A stretch of DNA of 64,000 nucleotides from Fibrobacter succinogenes (lineage in GTDB: Bacteria; Fibrobacterota; Fibrobacteria; Fibrobacterales; Fibrobacteraceae). The stretch spans positions 1-64,000 of the forward strand of contig CADCGB010000005.1 in the NCBI GenBank assembly GCA_902800815.1, read 5' to 3'. A program made the position numbers and the translations under genes. The first letter of the stretch is position 1. Each line of letters begins with the position of its first letter. Below, in pieces: positions 16,592 through 25,386 of this stretch. The notes under the pieces are model-generated. The model made no database searches, had not been told where the DNA came from, and saw only the letters and a program-made list of their open reading frames with translations.

Positions 16592-18370
16592 TTATTGACG
16601 CGCGGCCATCTCTTCCGGAGTTCTAGAAAGAATATCCCAGTCGCCGCGCTTGATAATCTTATACGCATATCCCTGTTCGGTGAGGAACAGCTGGCGGTTC
16701 ATGGCGAATTCCTGTTCCTTGGAATCCTGCGTCACGATGCTGTAGAAGTGCGCTGCACCGCCGTCGCTCTTGGGGCGCAGCACGCGGCCCAGTCGCTGGG
16801 CTTCTTCCTGGCGGCTTCCGAACGTTCCCGAAACCTGGATAAGCACGTTTGCATCGGGCAGGTCGATCGCGAAGTTGCCCACCTTCGAGACCATCAGGTT
16901 TTTCTGGCTTCCGTCGCGGAAGGCGGCGTACAGGCGCTCGCGCTCCTTGTTCGGAGTCTTGCCCGTGATGAGCGGAATCTGCAGGTCCTCGGAGAGGGCT
17001 TCGAGCTGGTCGATGTACTGTCCGATAATCAGAACGCGGTCGTCGGGCTTGTCGAAGTGCTTGAGCAGGCGCTCCACGATGTCCGTCTTTTCGGGGTTCG
17101 TGCTCGCGAGCGTAATCTTCTCGCGGATAGGCGCGAGGGCGTACTTCATCTTGAGTTCCGCTTCCATCGGGATGCGGATCTCGTTGCAGTCGGCAGTGGC
17201 GATCCAGCCCTGCGCTTCGAGGATGCGCCACGGGATATCGTACTTCTTGGGGCCGATAAGGCTGAAGACTTCCGTTTCCTTGTGGTCTTCGCGCACGAGC
17301 GTTGCCGTAAGGCCAAGGCGGCGGGTCGCCTGCATTTCGGTACTCAGGCGGAACACGGGTGCCGGGAGCAGGTGCACCTCGTCGTAAATCATGAGGCCCC
17401 ACTTTTCCTGGCTGAACAGCGGGAAGTTCGCGAGTTCCTTCTTGACTTCCTCGTCGCTCAGTTCGAGTTCCTCGGTCTCGTTCGCGTTTTCGTCTTTCTT
17501 GACGCGCTTGCGCTGGGTCAAAATCTGGTAGGTCGCGACCGTCACCGGGCCGATTTCCTTGACTTCGCCGGAGTATTCCTTCACCTGGTCGATGGTGAGG
17601 TCGGTCTTGTCGCAGATTTCGCGGATCCACTGGCGGCTGGCCGAAATGTTCGGGGTCAGGATGAGCGTCTTGGTCTGGATGAGGGCCATCGTGGCAAGGC
17701 CAATCACTGTCTTGCCCGAACCGCAGGGGAGCACAATCACGCCCGAACCGCCCTTCTCGGAACCGCTCGCGTAGAAAATCTGTGCGGCTTCCTTCTGGTA
17801 GTCGCGTAGTTCGAACGCCTTGCCAGAGAGGGTCGTCTTCCTCAGGTTGATGGGGAGCGGGTCGCCCACGGTATAGCCCGCGAGGTCCTCGACCGGGAAT
17901 CCGGCGTTCGTGAGGGCCATCTTGATGTGGCCACGGCGTTCGCCGTCCATTATTGCGTGCGTGTCGTCGATAAATTCCTTCACGTACTCGGCGACTTCGG
18001 GCAACTTGCAGATTTCGACGAACATGATCTTGTCGTCGGATTCCATGATGAGGTTGCCGCAGTCGTCCTTCTTGAGGCGCAGCAGGCCGTAGCGGGCCAT
18101 GTAGTCCTCGATCTCGGTAATGACGCTCTGCGGGATGGGGTAGCGGCTCTGGGATTCCAGGCGTTCCAGCACGTCGGGTGCGCGGAGCCCGGTCGCCGCG
18201 GCATTCCACAGGCTCAGGTGCGAAATCTTGTAGGTGTGCAGGTGCTCGGGGCTCTTGACCAGCTCGGTGAAGGGTGCAATCGCGTCGCGTGCCGCTTCGT
18301 AGGAGGGGGAATCGACCTCGACCATGATTTCGAGGTTGCTCTGAACAATAATGGCGCCATTCGGATTCAT
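16592..18370 (-). CDS. XPB/Rad25-like DNA helicase
   Basis: The product is a 592-residue superfamily-2 DNA translocase of the XPB (ERCC3) family. Residues 1-190 form the XPB-type N-terminal damage-recognition region. The helicase core has VLPCGSGKTVIGLA (motif I), LTPNISASRQWIREI (Ia), MIYDEVHLLPAP (II, DEVH) and LTATLVRED (III). Its second RecA lobe has LIIGQYIDQLEAL, LMVSKVGNFAIDLPDANVLIQ and QEEAQRLGRVLRPKSDG (VI). Bacterial XPB homologues are thought to act in DNA repair or transcription; no Bax1-like nuclease is adjacent. ATG 18370 is chosen; it lies 7 nt after TATATTTG without a Shine-Dalgarno. Confidence 0.92.
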   Translation of the reverse strand: MNPNGAIIVQSNLEIMVEVDSPSYEAARDAIAPFTELVKSPEHLHTYKISHLSLWNAAATGLRAPDVLERLESQSRYPIPQSVITEIEDYMARYGLLRLKKDDCGNLIMESDDKIMFVEICKLPEVAEYVKEFIDDTHAIMDGERRGHIKMALTNAGFPVEDLAGYTVGDPLPINLRKTTLSGKAFELRDYQKEAAQIFYASGSEKGGSGVIVLPCGSGKTVIGLATMALIQTKTLILTPNISASRQWIREICDKTDLTIDQVKEYSGEVKEIGPVTVATYQILTQRKRVKKDENANETEELELSDEEVKKELANFPLFSQEKWGLMIYDEVHLLPAPVFRLSTEMQATRRLGLTATLVREDHKETEVFSLIGPKKYDIPWRILEAQGWIATADCNEIRIPMEAELKMKYALAPIREKITLASTNPEKTDIVERLLKHFDKPDDRVLIIGQYIDQLEALSEDLQIPLITGKTPNKERERLYAAFRDGSQKNLMVSKVGNFAIDLPDANVLIQVSGTFGSRQEEAQRLGRVLRPKSDGGAAHFYSIVTQDSKEQEFAMNRQLFLTEQGYAYKIIKRGDWDILSRTPEEMAARQ

Positions 18371-18377
18371 AGGGCGC

Positions 18378-18385
18378 CAAATATA
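18378..18385 (-). promoter_or_regulatory. TAnnTTTG element upstream of the XPB-like gene
   Basis: TATATTTG on the minus strand is followed by GCGCCCT and then the ATG, leaving 7 nt. It looks like a Bacteroidota-type -7 box of a leaderless message. Confidence 0.4.
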
Positions 18386-18440
18386 GTAAAAAAAGCGATT
18401 TTTGGTTAGGGAGCGCGTTGCGCGGGGTCCCGTCACGGAC

Positions 18441-18475
18441 AAAAGAAAAACCCCGGTTCCTCAAGGGAATCGGGG
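18441..18475 (-). terminator. Terminator downstream of tRNA-Thr
   Basis: On the minus strand a 10-bp hairpin (18451-18475, one G-T pair) is followed by TTTTTCTTTT, about 6 nt after the tRNA end. Confidence 0.85.
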
Positions 18476-18481
18476 CTTTCG

Positions 18482-18554
18482 AGCCACCCAGCAGATTTGA
18501 ACTGCCGACCTGCTGATTACGAATCAGCTGCTCTACCAGCTGAGCTAGAGTGGC
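18482..18554 (-). tRNA. tRNA-Thr (anticodon CGT)
   Basis: The minus strand folds into a complete cloverleaf. The acceptor stem is GCCACTC / GGGTGGC (one G-U). The D arm has AGCTCAGCTGGTAGAGC. The anticodon stem GCTGA/TCAGC encloses TTCGTAA, which reads ACG. The T loop is TTCAAAT. CCA is not encoded and the discriminator is T. Confidence 0.97.
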
Positions 18555-18611
18555 ATAGCGGGGTCAAAAATAGCAAAAGGGCGTTTTTTTGTCAAGATGG
18601 GGTGCCCCTAG

Positions 18612-18640
18612 TTGGCAAAGTCCCCTAGTTTTTCTATGTT
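18612..18640 (+). promoter_or_regulatory. Sigma-70-type promoter of the TPR gene
   Basis: TTGGCA, a 17-nt spacer and TATGTT lie 32 nt upstream of the ATG at 18673. Confidence 0.5.
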
Positions 18641-18672
18641 TGGCTTACGAAATTTTAAAATGGAAGTCTAAA

Positions 18673-19359
18673 ATGGCTAACGAATCTAACCAGAATAATT
18701 CTGAAATCAAGGAATTTTTTGTCCAGCACGGTACCAAGGTGCTCGTTGGGCTTGTCATTTTGCTCGTGGTTGTCGCGGGTATCGTCCAGTTCAGGGACAG
18801 CCGCAAGGCTGCCGCCATCGAACAGACCGAACTCCTGGGCAAGGGCTACACGCTCCTCTACACGAACCAGAAGGATGCCGCCCTCGCCGAATTCGAGGCC
18901 CGTATCCAGGCCGGCGACGTGAAGGGTCTCTCCCTTGCGAAGGCCGCCCTCTTTGCTGGCAACATCAAGTACGAAAAGTCTGATTTTGACGGTGCTATCG
19001 CTCTGTACCAGAAGTCCATCGATAACGCTGGCGATGTCGCGCTCGTGCGTTCGGCCGCCATCCACGGTCTGGCCGCCGCCAAGATGGAAAAGGGTGACCT
19101 CTCCGCTGCCGCCAAGTTGCTCGAGGACTTCGTGAAGGAATTCGGCAAGCGTACCGGCGACAAGGAAGACCGCTTCCAGAAGGAAGAACCGATCGACGAG
19201 ACCCCGCTTGTTCCGGATGCCATGTGGAAGCTGGTACTCCTGCACAACGAACTCGGTTCCAAGAACAAGGCGAAGAGCGTTGCCGAACGTATCATCGAGG
19301 TCTACGGCGACAATACGCTGTACGCCGACAGGGCCAAGAAGTTCCTCGCTACGTTCTAG
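18673..19359 (+). CDS. Single-pass membrane TPR protein (YfgM-like)
   Basis: The product has 228 residues from ATG 18673. An earlier in-frame start would add an atypical segment inside the promoter region. A short polar N-terminus is followed by one transmembrane helix (residues 20-38, VLVGLVILLVVVAGIV). A periplasmic array of tetratricopeptide-like helices follows, with pairs such as AALFAGNIKYEKSDFDGAIALYQKSI and AAIHGLAAAKMEKGDLSAAAKLLEDF quoted only in part here (their cores are GNIKYEKSDFDGAIALYQ and LAAAKMEKGDLSAAAKLL). This architecture matches YfgM, the ancillary SecYEG/BAM-linked chaperone, although short TPR anchors are common and the exact role is not proven. Confidence 0.8.
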   Translation: MANESNQNNSEIKEFFVQHGTKVLVGLVILLVVVAGIVQFRDSRKAAAIEQTELLGKGYTLLYTNQKDAALAEFEARIQAGDVKGLSLAKAALFAGNIKYEKSDFDGAIALYQKSIDNAGDVALVRSAAIHGLAAAKMEKGDLSAAAKLLEDFVKEFGKRTGDKEDRFQKEEPIDETPLVPDAMWKLVLLHNELGSKNKAKSVAERIIEVYGDNTLYADRAKKFLATF

Positions 19360-19374
19360 GCTTTAGGTCGCGGG

Positions 19375-20343
19375 TTAGGCAAGCGCGAACTTCCAGCCCG
19401 CGATGAATATGGCGAAATAGATTGCGACCCAGATGAGGTCGGTAAGTGTGGTAGGCGTTCCCCAGCGGAGCGCCTTCTTCTTTGGGATGAACCCGCAGAA
19501 TATGCCCGCGATAAACCCGTAGGCGTGGCCCAGGATATCGGCGTTCTCGCCTGTCCCGAGGAATACGGCGAGCGAGGCGGCGCCGCACAGCGGTGCGAAG
19601 CGACGGAGCTGGCCGTGAGTCTCCCTGGGCATGAGCCTGAACTCGATTACGGCAAGGGCCCCGATAGCGGCGAACACGAACGTCGAGAACCCGAGGGCGC
19701 GGAAGTCCGTCTGCACGGTGAGGACGGTGCAGAAGTTTGCGAGTGCACTTGCGATGGCGAGGAAGGGTGCCATGCGGGCGAGCGGCGTCCGGTACGACAT
19801 GAGGGTGAGGACGATGTAGCCGGTGAGGAGGTTAGAGGCAAGGTGCCGTGCGTCGGCATGGAGCGTGAGGGCGGTGATGGTGCGCCACCACTGCCCGTGC
19901 ATCACCTTGTCGGCATCGGAAAGCCCGAGGCTGTGCATGCGGGCGACCTTGCCCGAAAAGTCGAGGAGTGTGCAGACGACCGGTACTAGTAGCACCCACA
20001 CGGGCTGCGCGCTCACGGAGAGCGGGAGTGGCGGGTTTGCCTCGCGCGGAGGGTTCTCCTTGCGGTAGAGTTCCAGCTGGAGTTTTGCCCGCGGCTCGTG
20101 CTCGGGCTTGACGAAAATCTCGAATGGCCCCTCGGGCGAGCGTTCCAGCCGGTGGACAATGCCCTGCGATAGCAGCACCAGACTGTAGTCGCGAATTTGT
20201 CTGTAAGTGCCCTCTGCGATGCGGGCCGATTCCTCGGGGAGTTCCTCTGCAGGGATGTCGCCTGCGGGTTCGCTAACTGGGTTGGGCGGTGGCGGAGCGG
20301 GAGGCCTGCGCCTAATCATAGGGGACAAGGGACCCGTAGCCAT
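19375..20343 (-). CDS. Rhomboid-family intramembrane serine protease
   Basis: The product has 322 residues from ATG 20343, which has GGAG upstream. The N-terminal 110 residues are cytosolic and Pro-rich (RRRPPAPPPPNPVSEP), followed by a small folded segment. The membrane part has HGQWWRTITALTLHADARHL and ASNLLTGYI, the latter with the conserved Asn of the HxxxN motif. It also has LGFSTFVFAAIGALAV, where GFS holds the candidate catalytic Ser, and ILGHAYGFIAGIFCG with the catalytic His. It cleaves transmembrane substrates within the bilayer; none can be named here. It is the last gene of a four-gene leftward operon and starts 2 nt after the preceding stop. Confidence 0.88.
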   Translation of the reverse strand: MATGPLSPMIRRRPPAPPPPNPVSEPAGDIPAEELPEESARIAEGTYRQIRDYSLVLLSQGIVHRLERSPEGPFEIFVKPEHEPRAKLQLELYRKENPPREANPPLPLSVSAQPVWVLLVPVVCTLLDFSGKVARMHSLGLSDADKVMHGQWWRTITALTLHADARHLASNLLTGYIVLTLMSYRTPLARMAPFLAIASALANFCTVLTVQTDFRALGFSTFVFAAIGALAVIEFRLMPRETHGQLRRFAPLCGAASLAVFLGTGENADILGHAYGFIAGIFCGFIPKKKALRWGTPTTLTDLIWVAIYFAIFIAGWKFALA

Positions 20344-20345
20344 GT

Positions 20346-21986
20346 TTACTCCTGCACGGAACGTGCTGCCGACGTGAGCGCGAACTTGCCTGTCGCGGAT
20401 TCGCATTCGGCGCGCAGGTAGGCGAAGTTGTCGAAGTGGATTTCGATGTCGCTACTTGCGGGTGCGGCGACGAGGCTTTCTATGCAGAGTTCCTCTTGCT
20501 TCGCGAGCTTGCCGCTTGCGGTGTAGCGCCGCCCGAATATGCGGATGTAGCGGAACGCTCCGCCAAAATCATTCGTATTGCGGGCATGGAATATGATTCC
20601 CTTGCTCCCGTGGATGTCGGCGCGTTCCCACCAGAGGGCGGGACCGTCAGTCACGTAGCAGTTGTCGCCTGCGAAAGCGGCGTTGAGTGCCTCGTGCGTA
20701 AGTTGCGTTGCAGGAACAACCGTCCGTACCTTCCCGAAAATGTGGTGGCGGGAATGGCGGAGCGTGCAGAGCGGTGTCGCGACGGAGGTGGTGTCGTTCA
20801 GGTCGCCGTGCGCGTCGTTACCGCCAATCGGCAGCAGGTAGTTTCCCTTGCCGAGTTCCTCGATCCAGAATTCGCGCCCGAGCTTGAAACCCTCGTCGCG
20901 GGTGCCGTTCCAGAACTGCAGGCCACGAATCTTGTGGGCTGCGTCCAGGTTCAAGTCCTTGTGGCTCCAGTACCCGCGCCGGAAGATAAATTTCTCGAGC
21001 ATTCCTATGGGTTGGAAGGGGTGCGCTGCAAAGCAGTGCGCGCCTGTCGCCTGCAGCAGTTGCGGAATTTTCATCGTGGGCTTGTTGTCGAGCCAGTAGC
21101 GCCCGCAGTCACCAAGTCCGGGCAGGTAGCCGTCCGGTGCAAGGACCGTCATGTGGACGTTCTCGCCTTTGCTGTTGCCGGCAGAGACCTCCTCGCCTGC
21201 GAGCAGGAGGGGCATGCCCTCGCCGGAAGGGAGCGATGCAATCTCGTCGCGGAGCGCCTGGAAGCGCGGCGCGGGGGAGGGCGCTTCCTTCGTGTAGTCT
21301 TCTTCGGTGAACGCGAAATCGTAGGCGTGGTCAGTACAGCTCACGAAATCGAGCCCGATGGCCTTTGCCGCCTGCTGCAGTACCGCGGGAGAGGCCCCGT
21401 GTTCCACGTGGTCGCAGGAGTAGTGCGTGTGGCAGTGTGTTTCGCCGGCAATGTAACCGGGGGCCTTCGGCGGGTCCTGCGCGAGCACCTGGATTTTTAG
21501 CGGGGCAGGCTTTAGCCCGGGCAGATTCCAGCGGTTAAATGTTCTTACTTTGTCTGTAACATCGTTTGTCGAAGTGTCAATGCGGCGAGCGGTCACCTTG
21601 CAACGAATCTCATATTTGCCTGCAGGGAGCGTTCCCGGTTTTACGGGGTAGAAACCGAACTGTCCCGTCGCGCGGATATTTAAATCAATTGTCCTGGCTG
21701 GCACGAAATTTGCACCCGCACAACTAGTCGCACCCGCCAAGTTTGCCTGGTTTGCATCACCCGCTAATTCTTTAGAACAAATCTCAACATCCATCTTCTC
21801 GATGAGTGTCGGGAACCGGTGCGCGTCACGCACGACAATCCATAGGGTAGGTTCCGCTCCGGGTATAAACTGGAAGGGTGCGTCCACGATGATTTCGGGC
21901 CACGGCCTGTACAGTAGCGACCAAGGCAGCCGGAACTTGAAGTGCGTTTCCGCGTACTGCGGCTTTTCCCCCGGGAGCAGGCTCAT
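20346..21986 (-). CDS. PHP-domain metal-dependent phosphoesterase
   Basis: The product has 546 residues. Residues 1-175 form a beta-rich N-terminal domain; it includes an Ala/Asn-rich insert at about 75-95 with atypical codons. From residue 185 comes the PHP metal site: GETHCHTHYSCD, SCTDHAYDF, LLLAGEEVS, AHCFAAHPFQPIG and IGGNDAHGD. They supply the His, Asp and Glu ligands for a trinuclear centre. The substrate is unknown; PHP domains hydrolyse phosphoesters, for example nucleotides or histidinol phosphate. Its start codon overlaps the preceding stop (TAATG), so it is translationally coupled to the outer-membrane protein gene. Confidence 0.85.
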   Translation of the reverse strand: MSLLPGEKPQYAETHFKFRLPWSLLYRPWPEIIVDAPFQFIPGAEPTLWIVVRDAHRFPTLIEKMDVEICSKELAGDANQANLAGATSCAGANFVPARTIDLNIRATGQFGFYPVKPGTLPAGKYEIRCKVTARRIDTSTNDVTDKVRTFNRWNLPGLKPAPLKIQVLAQDPPKAPGYIAGETHCHTHYSCDHVEHGASPAVLQQAAKAIGLDFVSCTDHAYDFAFTEEDYTKEAPSPAPRFQALRDEIASLPSGEGMPLLLAGEEVSAGNSKGENVHMTVLAPDGYLPGLGDCGRYWLDNKPTMKIPQLLQATGAHCFAAHPFQPIGMLEKFIFRRGYWSHKDLNLDAAHKIRGLQFWNGTRDEGFKLGREFWIEELGKGNYLLPIGGNDAHGDLNDTTSVATPLCTLRHSRHHIFGKVRTVVPATQLTHEALNAAFAGDNCYVTDGPALWWERADIHGSKGIIFHARNTNDFGGAFRYIRIFGRRYTASGKLAKQEELCIESLVAAPASSDIEIHFDNFAYLRAECESATGKFALTSAARSVQE

Positions 21987-23059
21987 TATTCCGCCTTCGG
22001 CTGAGCCTCTTTTGCGGCCGGCGCAGTTTTATTATCCGCAGCTTCAGCTGCCGGCGTATCACTAACCGGAACCTCGTTAGTCGGCGCATTACCCTTTGCG
22101 GCCGGTGCGTCACTAGTCGGTGCGTCACTGGCCGGTGCAACCTTTTCATCCGGTGAAACATTCTCGACGGGTTTTTCTACCGGCTTGGGCGCTGCTGTCG
22201 TGTCGGTTGGCGCAGTGCCTTCCACCTTCTTCGCGTCCTTGGACTTCACTACGTCCTCAAGTTTTGCTACGGGCATCTTGATAAGCCCGAAACTCATGCG
22301 GATTTGCAACTGCAGGCCACCGATATCCCACTTGGCCTTCTCGGTCGGGCCGTCCGGAACGATGTCCGCGAATGATTCCTTCGATTCCACCTTGATGGTG
22401 CTGAACCCGATGTCGCCGAACACGTTGAGCCCGTTCCAGCTGGCAATCAGGTACCCGAGGCTCACGCCAAAGCCTGCGCCCCAGGGCTTATTGTCGGCTT
22501 CGAGCTTGCCCCAGGTGGTGTAGATTTCCGTTCCGGGGAGTGTCCAGTACCAGCGTACGGCGACGCTGAACAACCCGCCGTTCGAAAGCGTGATGAGGTT
22601 ACCGGGTATGGCAATCCTGTATTCCAGGAATGCGGGGACGCCCTGGATGGTGTAACTGTAGTTGTGCGCCTTGTTCTTGCGGTCCGAGAGCACCACCGAT
22701 TCGTTGTCGTAGATGAACCCTACGCCCGCACTCAAAAAGTGCCCGTCCATCACCTGGTACTGTAGGCCTGCCGTGACCGGGAAGCAGAAGTTCACCTTCT
22801 GGAAGTTCTGCTTTGCCACGTACAGCGATTCCTCGGCGTCGACTGCCTGCGACTTGAACTCGGTGTAGATGGTGTCGATGGCGTTCTGGAAGTACTTGCG
22901 CTGGTCAAAGCTCAGGAACGAGATGGAAGGCTGCGCGAAGATGGAAAGTCTCGACAGGTCGCGTGTGGGCTTGGATTCCTCGTCATCGGCGATTGCGCCC
23001 GTCGCAAGCAGCAGCGTAGCGAATAGCACGAGGATAGACTTGAAACCCGCTTGACGCAT
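21986..23059 (-). CDS. Outer-membrane beta-barrel protein with Pro/Ala-rich tail
   Basis: The product has 357 residues. The signal peptide (FKSILVLFATLLLATGAIA) is followed by a barrel of alternating amphipathic strands between about residues 35 and 265 (for example FPVTAGLQYQVMDGHFLSAG and LFSVAVRWYWTLPG). Residues 280-357 form an extended Ala/Pro/Lys/Thr/Asp tail with repeating APTSDAPA / TNEVPVSDTP units. The tail could span the periplasm or reach peptidoglycan. It follows bamD by 7 nt in the same operon. The family could not be named. Confidence 0.75.
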   Translation of the reverse strand: MRQAGFKSILVLFATLLLATGAIADDEESKPTRDLSRLSIFAQPSISFLSFDQRKYFQNAIDTIYTEFKSQAVDAEESLYVAKQNFQKVNFCFPVTAGLQYQVMDGHFLSAGVGFIYDNESVVLSDRKNKAHNYSYTIQGVPAFLEYRIAIPGNLITLSNGGLFSVAVRWYWTLPGTEIYTTWGKLEADNKPWGAGFGVSLGYLIASWNGLNVFGDIGFSTIKVESKESFADIVPDGPTEKAKWDIGGLQLQIRMSFGLIKMPVAKLEDVVKSKDAKKVEGTAPTDTTAAPKPVEKPVENVSPDEKVAPASDAPTSDAPAAKGNAPTNEVPVSDTPAAEAADNKTAPAAKEAQPKAE

Positions 23060-23066
23060 AAGAGAC

Positions 23067-23921
23067 CTAGTTCAGCATTTCGCGTTCTTCTTTCAGGATG
23101 CGCTTCTTTTCGGAATCCTTCTTCATGCGCTTCTCGAACTTCTCTTCGGCCTTCGCGATCTTCTTCTCGGTCTTCTCGAGCAGTTTGTGGCCGTCCTTGT
23201 CGTCATCCTTGAGTTCAAGTTTTGCGATGTTCAGGTATTCGCGAGCCGCCTCGAACTGGTCGAGGTCAGTGTAAGCCTGCGAGATAAGGAACAGGGATTC
23301 CTTGCGGCGCTTGGAATTCTGGTAGGTCTCGAGGAACTCCTTGAAGTAGATGACCGCCGCCTGCGGCTTGTCCATGCGCAGGTAGAGCCTTGCCGTCTGG
23401 AACTCCTTCTCGGCGATGCGTTCCACGAGCAGCCCGTAGTAGTAGTTGATGGAGTCGCGGAGCGGGGTGTCGGGGTGGTTCGAGAGGTAGCGTTCGAAAT
23501 CCTTCATGGCGACGGTGGTATTCGCCTCGTCGCGGCTCACGCGGAATTCCATGTTGAACGAGCAGATGGCCTTCTTGAACTCGGCGGATTCTGCGAACGG
23601 GGAACCGGGGAAGTTTGCAATGAAGCTGCCGTATTCGCCGCGCGCCTCGATCCAGTTTTCTAGGTTGAAGTGGCTTTCGGCGAGCAGGAAGGATGTCTGT
23701 TCCAGGTAGCCCGTACCGGCACAGTAGCTCATGATTTCTTCGGCCTTGTCGATGACGCGCCCGTACTTTTCTTTCTTGAAGAGCTCTTCTGCCTTGTCAT
23801 ACTTGTTCTTGCAGAACTGCGTGTGCGTTACTCGGTTCGACGAGTCGGAGGAGCAACCGCTAAAAAGGGCTACGCTAAGAAAAATGCTTGAGAACAGTGC
23901 TGTCTTTAGGGTCAGTTTCAT
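23067..23921 (-). CDS. bamD: BamD-like outer-membrane assembly lipoprotein
   Basis: The product has 284 residues. The lipobox LFSGC (Cys 23) is followed by YDKAEELFKKEKYGRVIDKAEEIM and a series of TPR motifs (SFLLAESHFNLENWIEA, FPGSPFAESAEFKKAICSF, DFERYLSNHPDTP, AVIYFKEFLETYQNS). This matches BamD/YfiO, the essential lipoprotein of the beta-barrel assembly machine. The C-terminal 50 residues are a highly charged Lys/Glu coiled coil. It heads the leftward operon and is divergent from lptF. The quoted TPR segments are partial. Confidence 0.85.
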   Translation of the reverse strand: MKLTLKTALFSSIFLSVALFSGCSSDSSNRVTHTQFCKNKYDKAEELFKKEKYGRVIDKAEEIMSYCAGTGYLEQTSFLLAESHFNLENWIEARGEYGSFIANFPGSPFAESAEFKKAICSFNMEFRVSRDEANTTVAMKDFERYLSNHPDTPLRDSINYYYGLLVERIAEKEFQTARLYLRMDKPQAAVIYFKEFLETYQNSKRRKESLFLISQAYTDLDQFEAAREYLNIAKLELKDDDKDGHKLLEKTEKKIAKAEEKFEKRMKKDSEKKRILKEEREMLN

Positions 23922-23985
23922 TTTTTTTCTTCGGTTAATTCTAACTTTTCACTGTTAAAGTAGAAAAAATCGCTCGTAAGGAAAA

Positions 23986-25386
23986 ATGATTCTAGTCCGT
24001 TATGTGTTGAAAGAGCTTATTGGTCCGTTCCTGGCGGCGCTTTTTGGCATAACGTTTTTGTTCGTTGTCGATTTTCTTGTAAAAATTCTTGATAACGTGC
24101 TGTCGAAGGGCCTGCCTGCATCGACGGTGCTCGAGATATTCGCACTGAACCTCGCATGGATGCTTTCTCTCTCGATTCCGATGGCGGTGCTGGTCGCATG
24201 CCTCATGGCTTTCGGGCGCCTTTCGGGTGACCACGAGATTACCGCGGTCAAGGCGGCGGGTGTTTCTCCCTTGTCGCTCATGCGCCCCGTGATGCTGGTG
24301 GCATCGCTCCTCGTGGTGCTCATGGTGCTCTTCAATAACTGGGTGCTGCCCGAGGCGAACCACCGTTCCGTGGAACTCATGAACGCCGTCTCGCGCAAAA
24401 AGCCGCACGTGTTTATCGACGCGGGGCGCCTGATTACGCAGTTCCCGGACGTACACCTGTGGGTGAACCGCATCGACCCGGTATCGGGCGTGCTTTACGG
24501 CATCCAGGTCTACGAGATGGAAAAGAAGGGTGCGCCGAGGATTGTGTATGCCGATAGTGCTACGCTCGACTACGTGGATAACGGTGCGACCCTCATGTTC
24601 AGGCTCCGCAGTGGCGAGACGCATACGGTGGACCCGGACAAGCCCGAGAACTATTTCCGTATCCGGTTCTTCTCGCAGGACCTTGCCCTGCAGAACGTGG
24701 ATGACCGCCTGGAACGCAGGAGCCGCAGTTACCGCAGCGACCGCGAGATGCCTGTCGAGATGATGATGGACGTGGTGAACGAGGCGCGCGCGAAGTACGA
24801 TACCGTATCGCAGGTTGCCTTCGAAAAACGCCTGTCGACCCTCGTTGCGACCCGCAACTACGTGATGGGCGATAGCATTGTGCCCAAGGATGCGAAGGGC
24901 GCGGAGTTCCCCGATTCTGTCCAGAGGCGCAAGTCGCTGCAGCGCCTCCGCATGCAGGAGATTTCCGCGCTGCGCAATACGGAGCGTTTATGGGGCCGCA
25001 TGGAGGCAGAACAGAAGCGTGCCGCGCAGTACATGGTGGAAATCCACAAGAAGTTCAGTACCTCGTTTGCCTGCCTTATTTTCGTGCTTATCGGTGCCCC
25101 CCTTGGTATCATGGCCCGCAAGGGCGGTATCGGTACGGGCATCATCTACAGCCTTGCGTTTTTCGTGATTTACTGGATTTGCCTTATCGGCGGCGAGAAC
25201 CTGGCTGACCGCCTTATCATTTCGCCGGAACTTGCCATGTGGGCATCGAACATCATCATCGGCGTGTTCGGCATATTCATTACGGTGGCGATGGTGCGTG
25301 ACCGCTTTACCGGCGATTCCAAGTTCTTCAGGTTCATGCGGGCTGCGGGCCGCAAGTTCCGTTCCATAGGGAAGGGCCGCGCATGA
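23986..25386 (+). CDS. lptF: LptF-like lipopolysaccharide export permease
   Basis: The product is a 466-residue member of the YjgP/YjgQ family. Three N-terminal helices come first (residues 10-125, containing LKELIGPFLAALFGITFLFV and SIPMAVLVACLMAFGRLS). A large periplasmic beta-jellyroll domain follows (about 130-345). Three more helices close the protein (CLIFVLIGAPLGIMARKG is the family hallmark). It works with LptG, LptB and LptC to extract LPS from the inner membrane. The periplasmic domain is longer than in E. coli and includes a charged helix region. It overlaps the next gene by ATGA. Confidence 0.92.
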   Translation: MILVRYVLKELIGPFLAALFGITFLFVVDFLVKILDNVLSKGLPASTVLEIFALNLAWMLSLSIPMAVLVACLMAFGRLSGDHEITAVKAAGVSPLSLMRPVMLVASLLVVLMVLFNNWVLPEANHRSVELMNAVSRKKPHVFIDAGRLITQFPDVHLWVNRIDPVSGVLYGIQVYEMEKKGAPRIVYADSATLDYVDNGATLMFRLRSGETHTVDPDKPENYFRIRFFSQDLALQNVDDRLERRSRSYRSDREMPVEMMMDVVNEARAKYDTVSQVAFEKRLSTLVATRNYVMGDSIVPKDAKGAEFPDSVQRRKSLQRLRMQEISALRNTERLWGRMEAEQKRAAQYMVEIHKKFSTSFACLIFVLIGAPLGIMARKGGIGTGIIYSLAFFVIYWICLIGGENLADRLIISPELAMWASNIIIGVFGIFITVAMVRDRFTGDSKFFRFMRAAGRKFRSIGKGRA

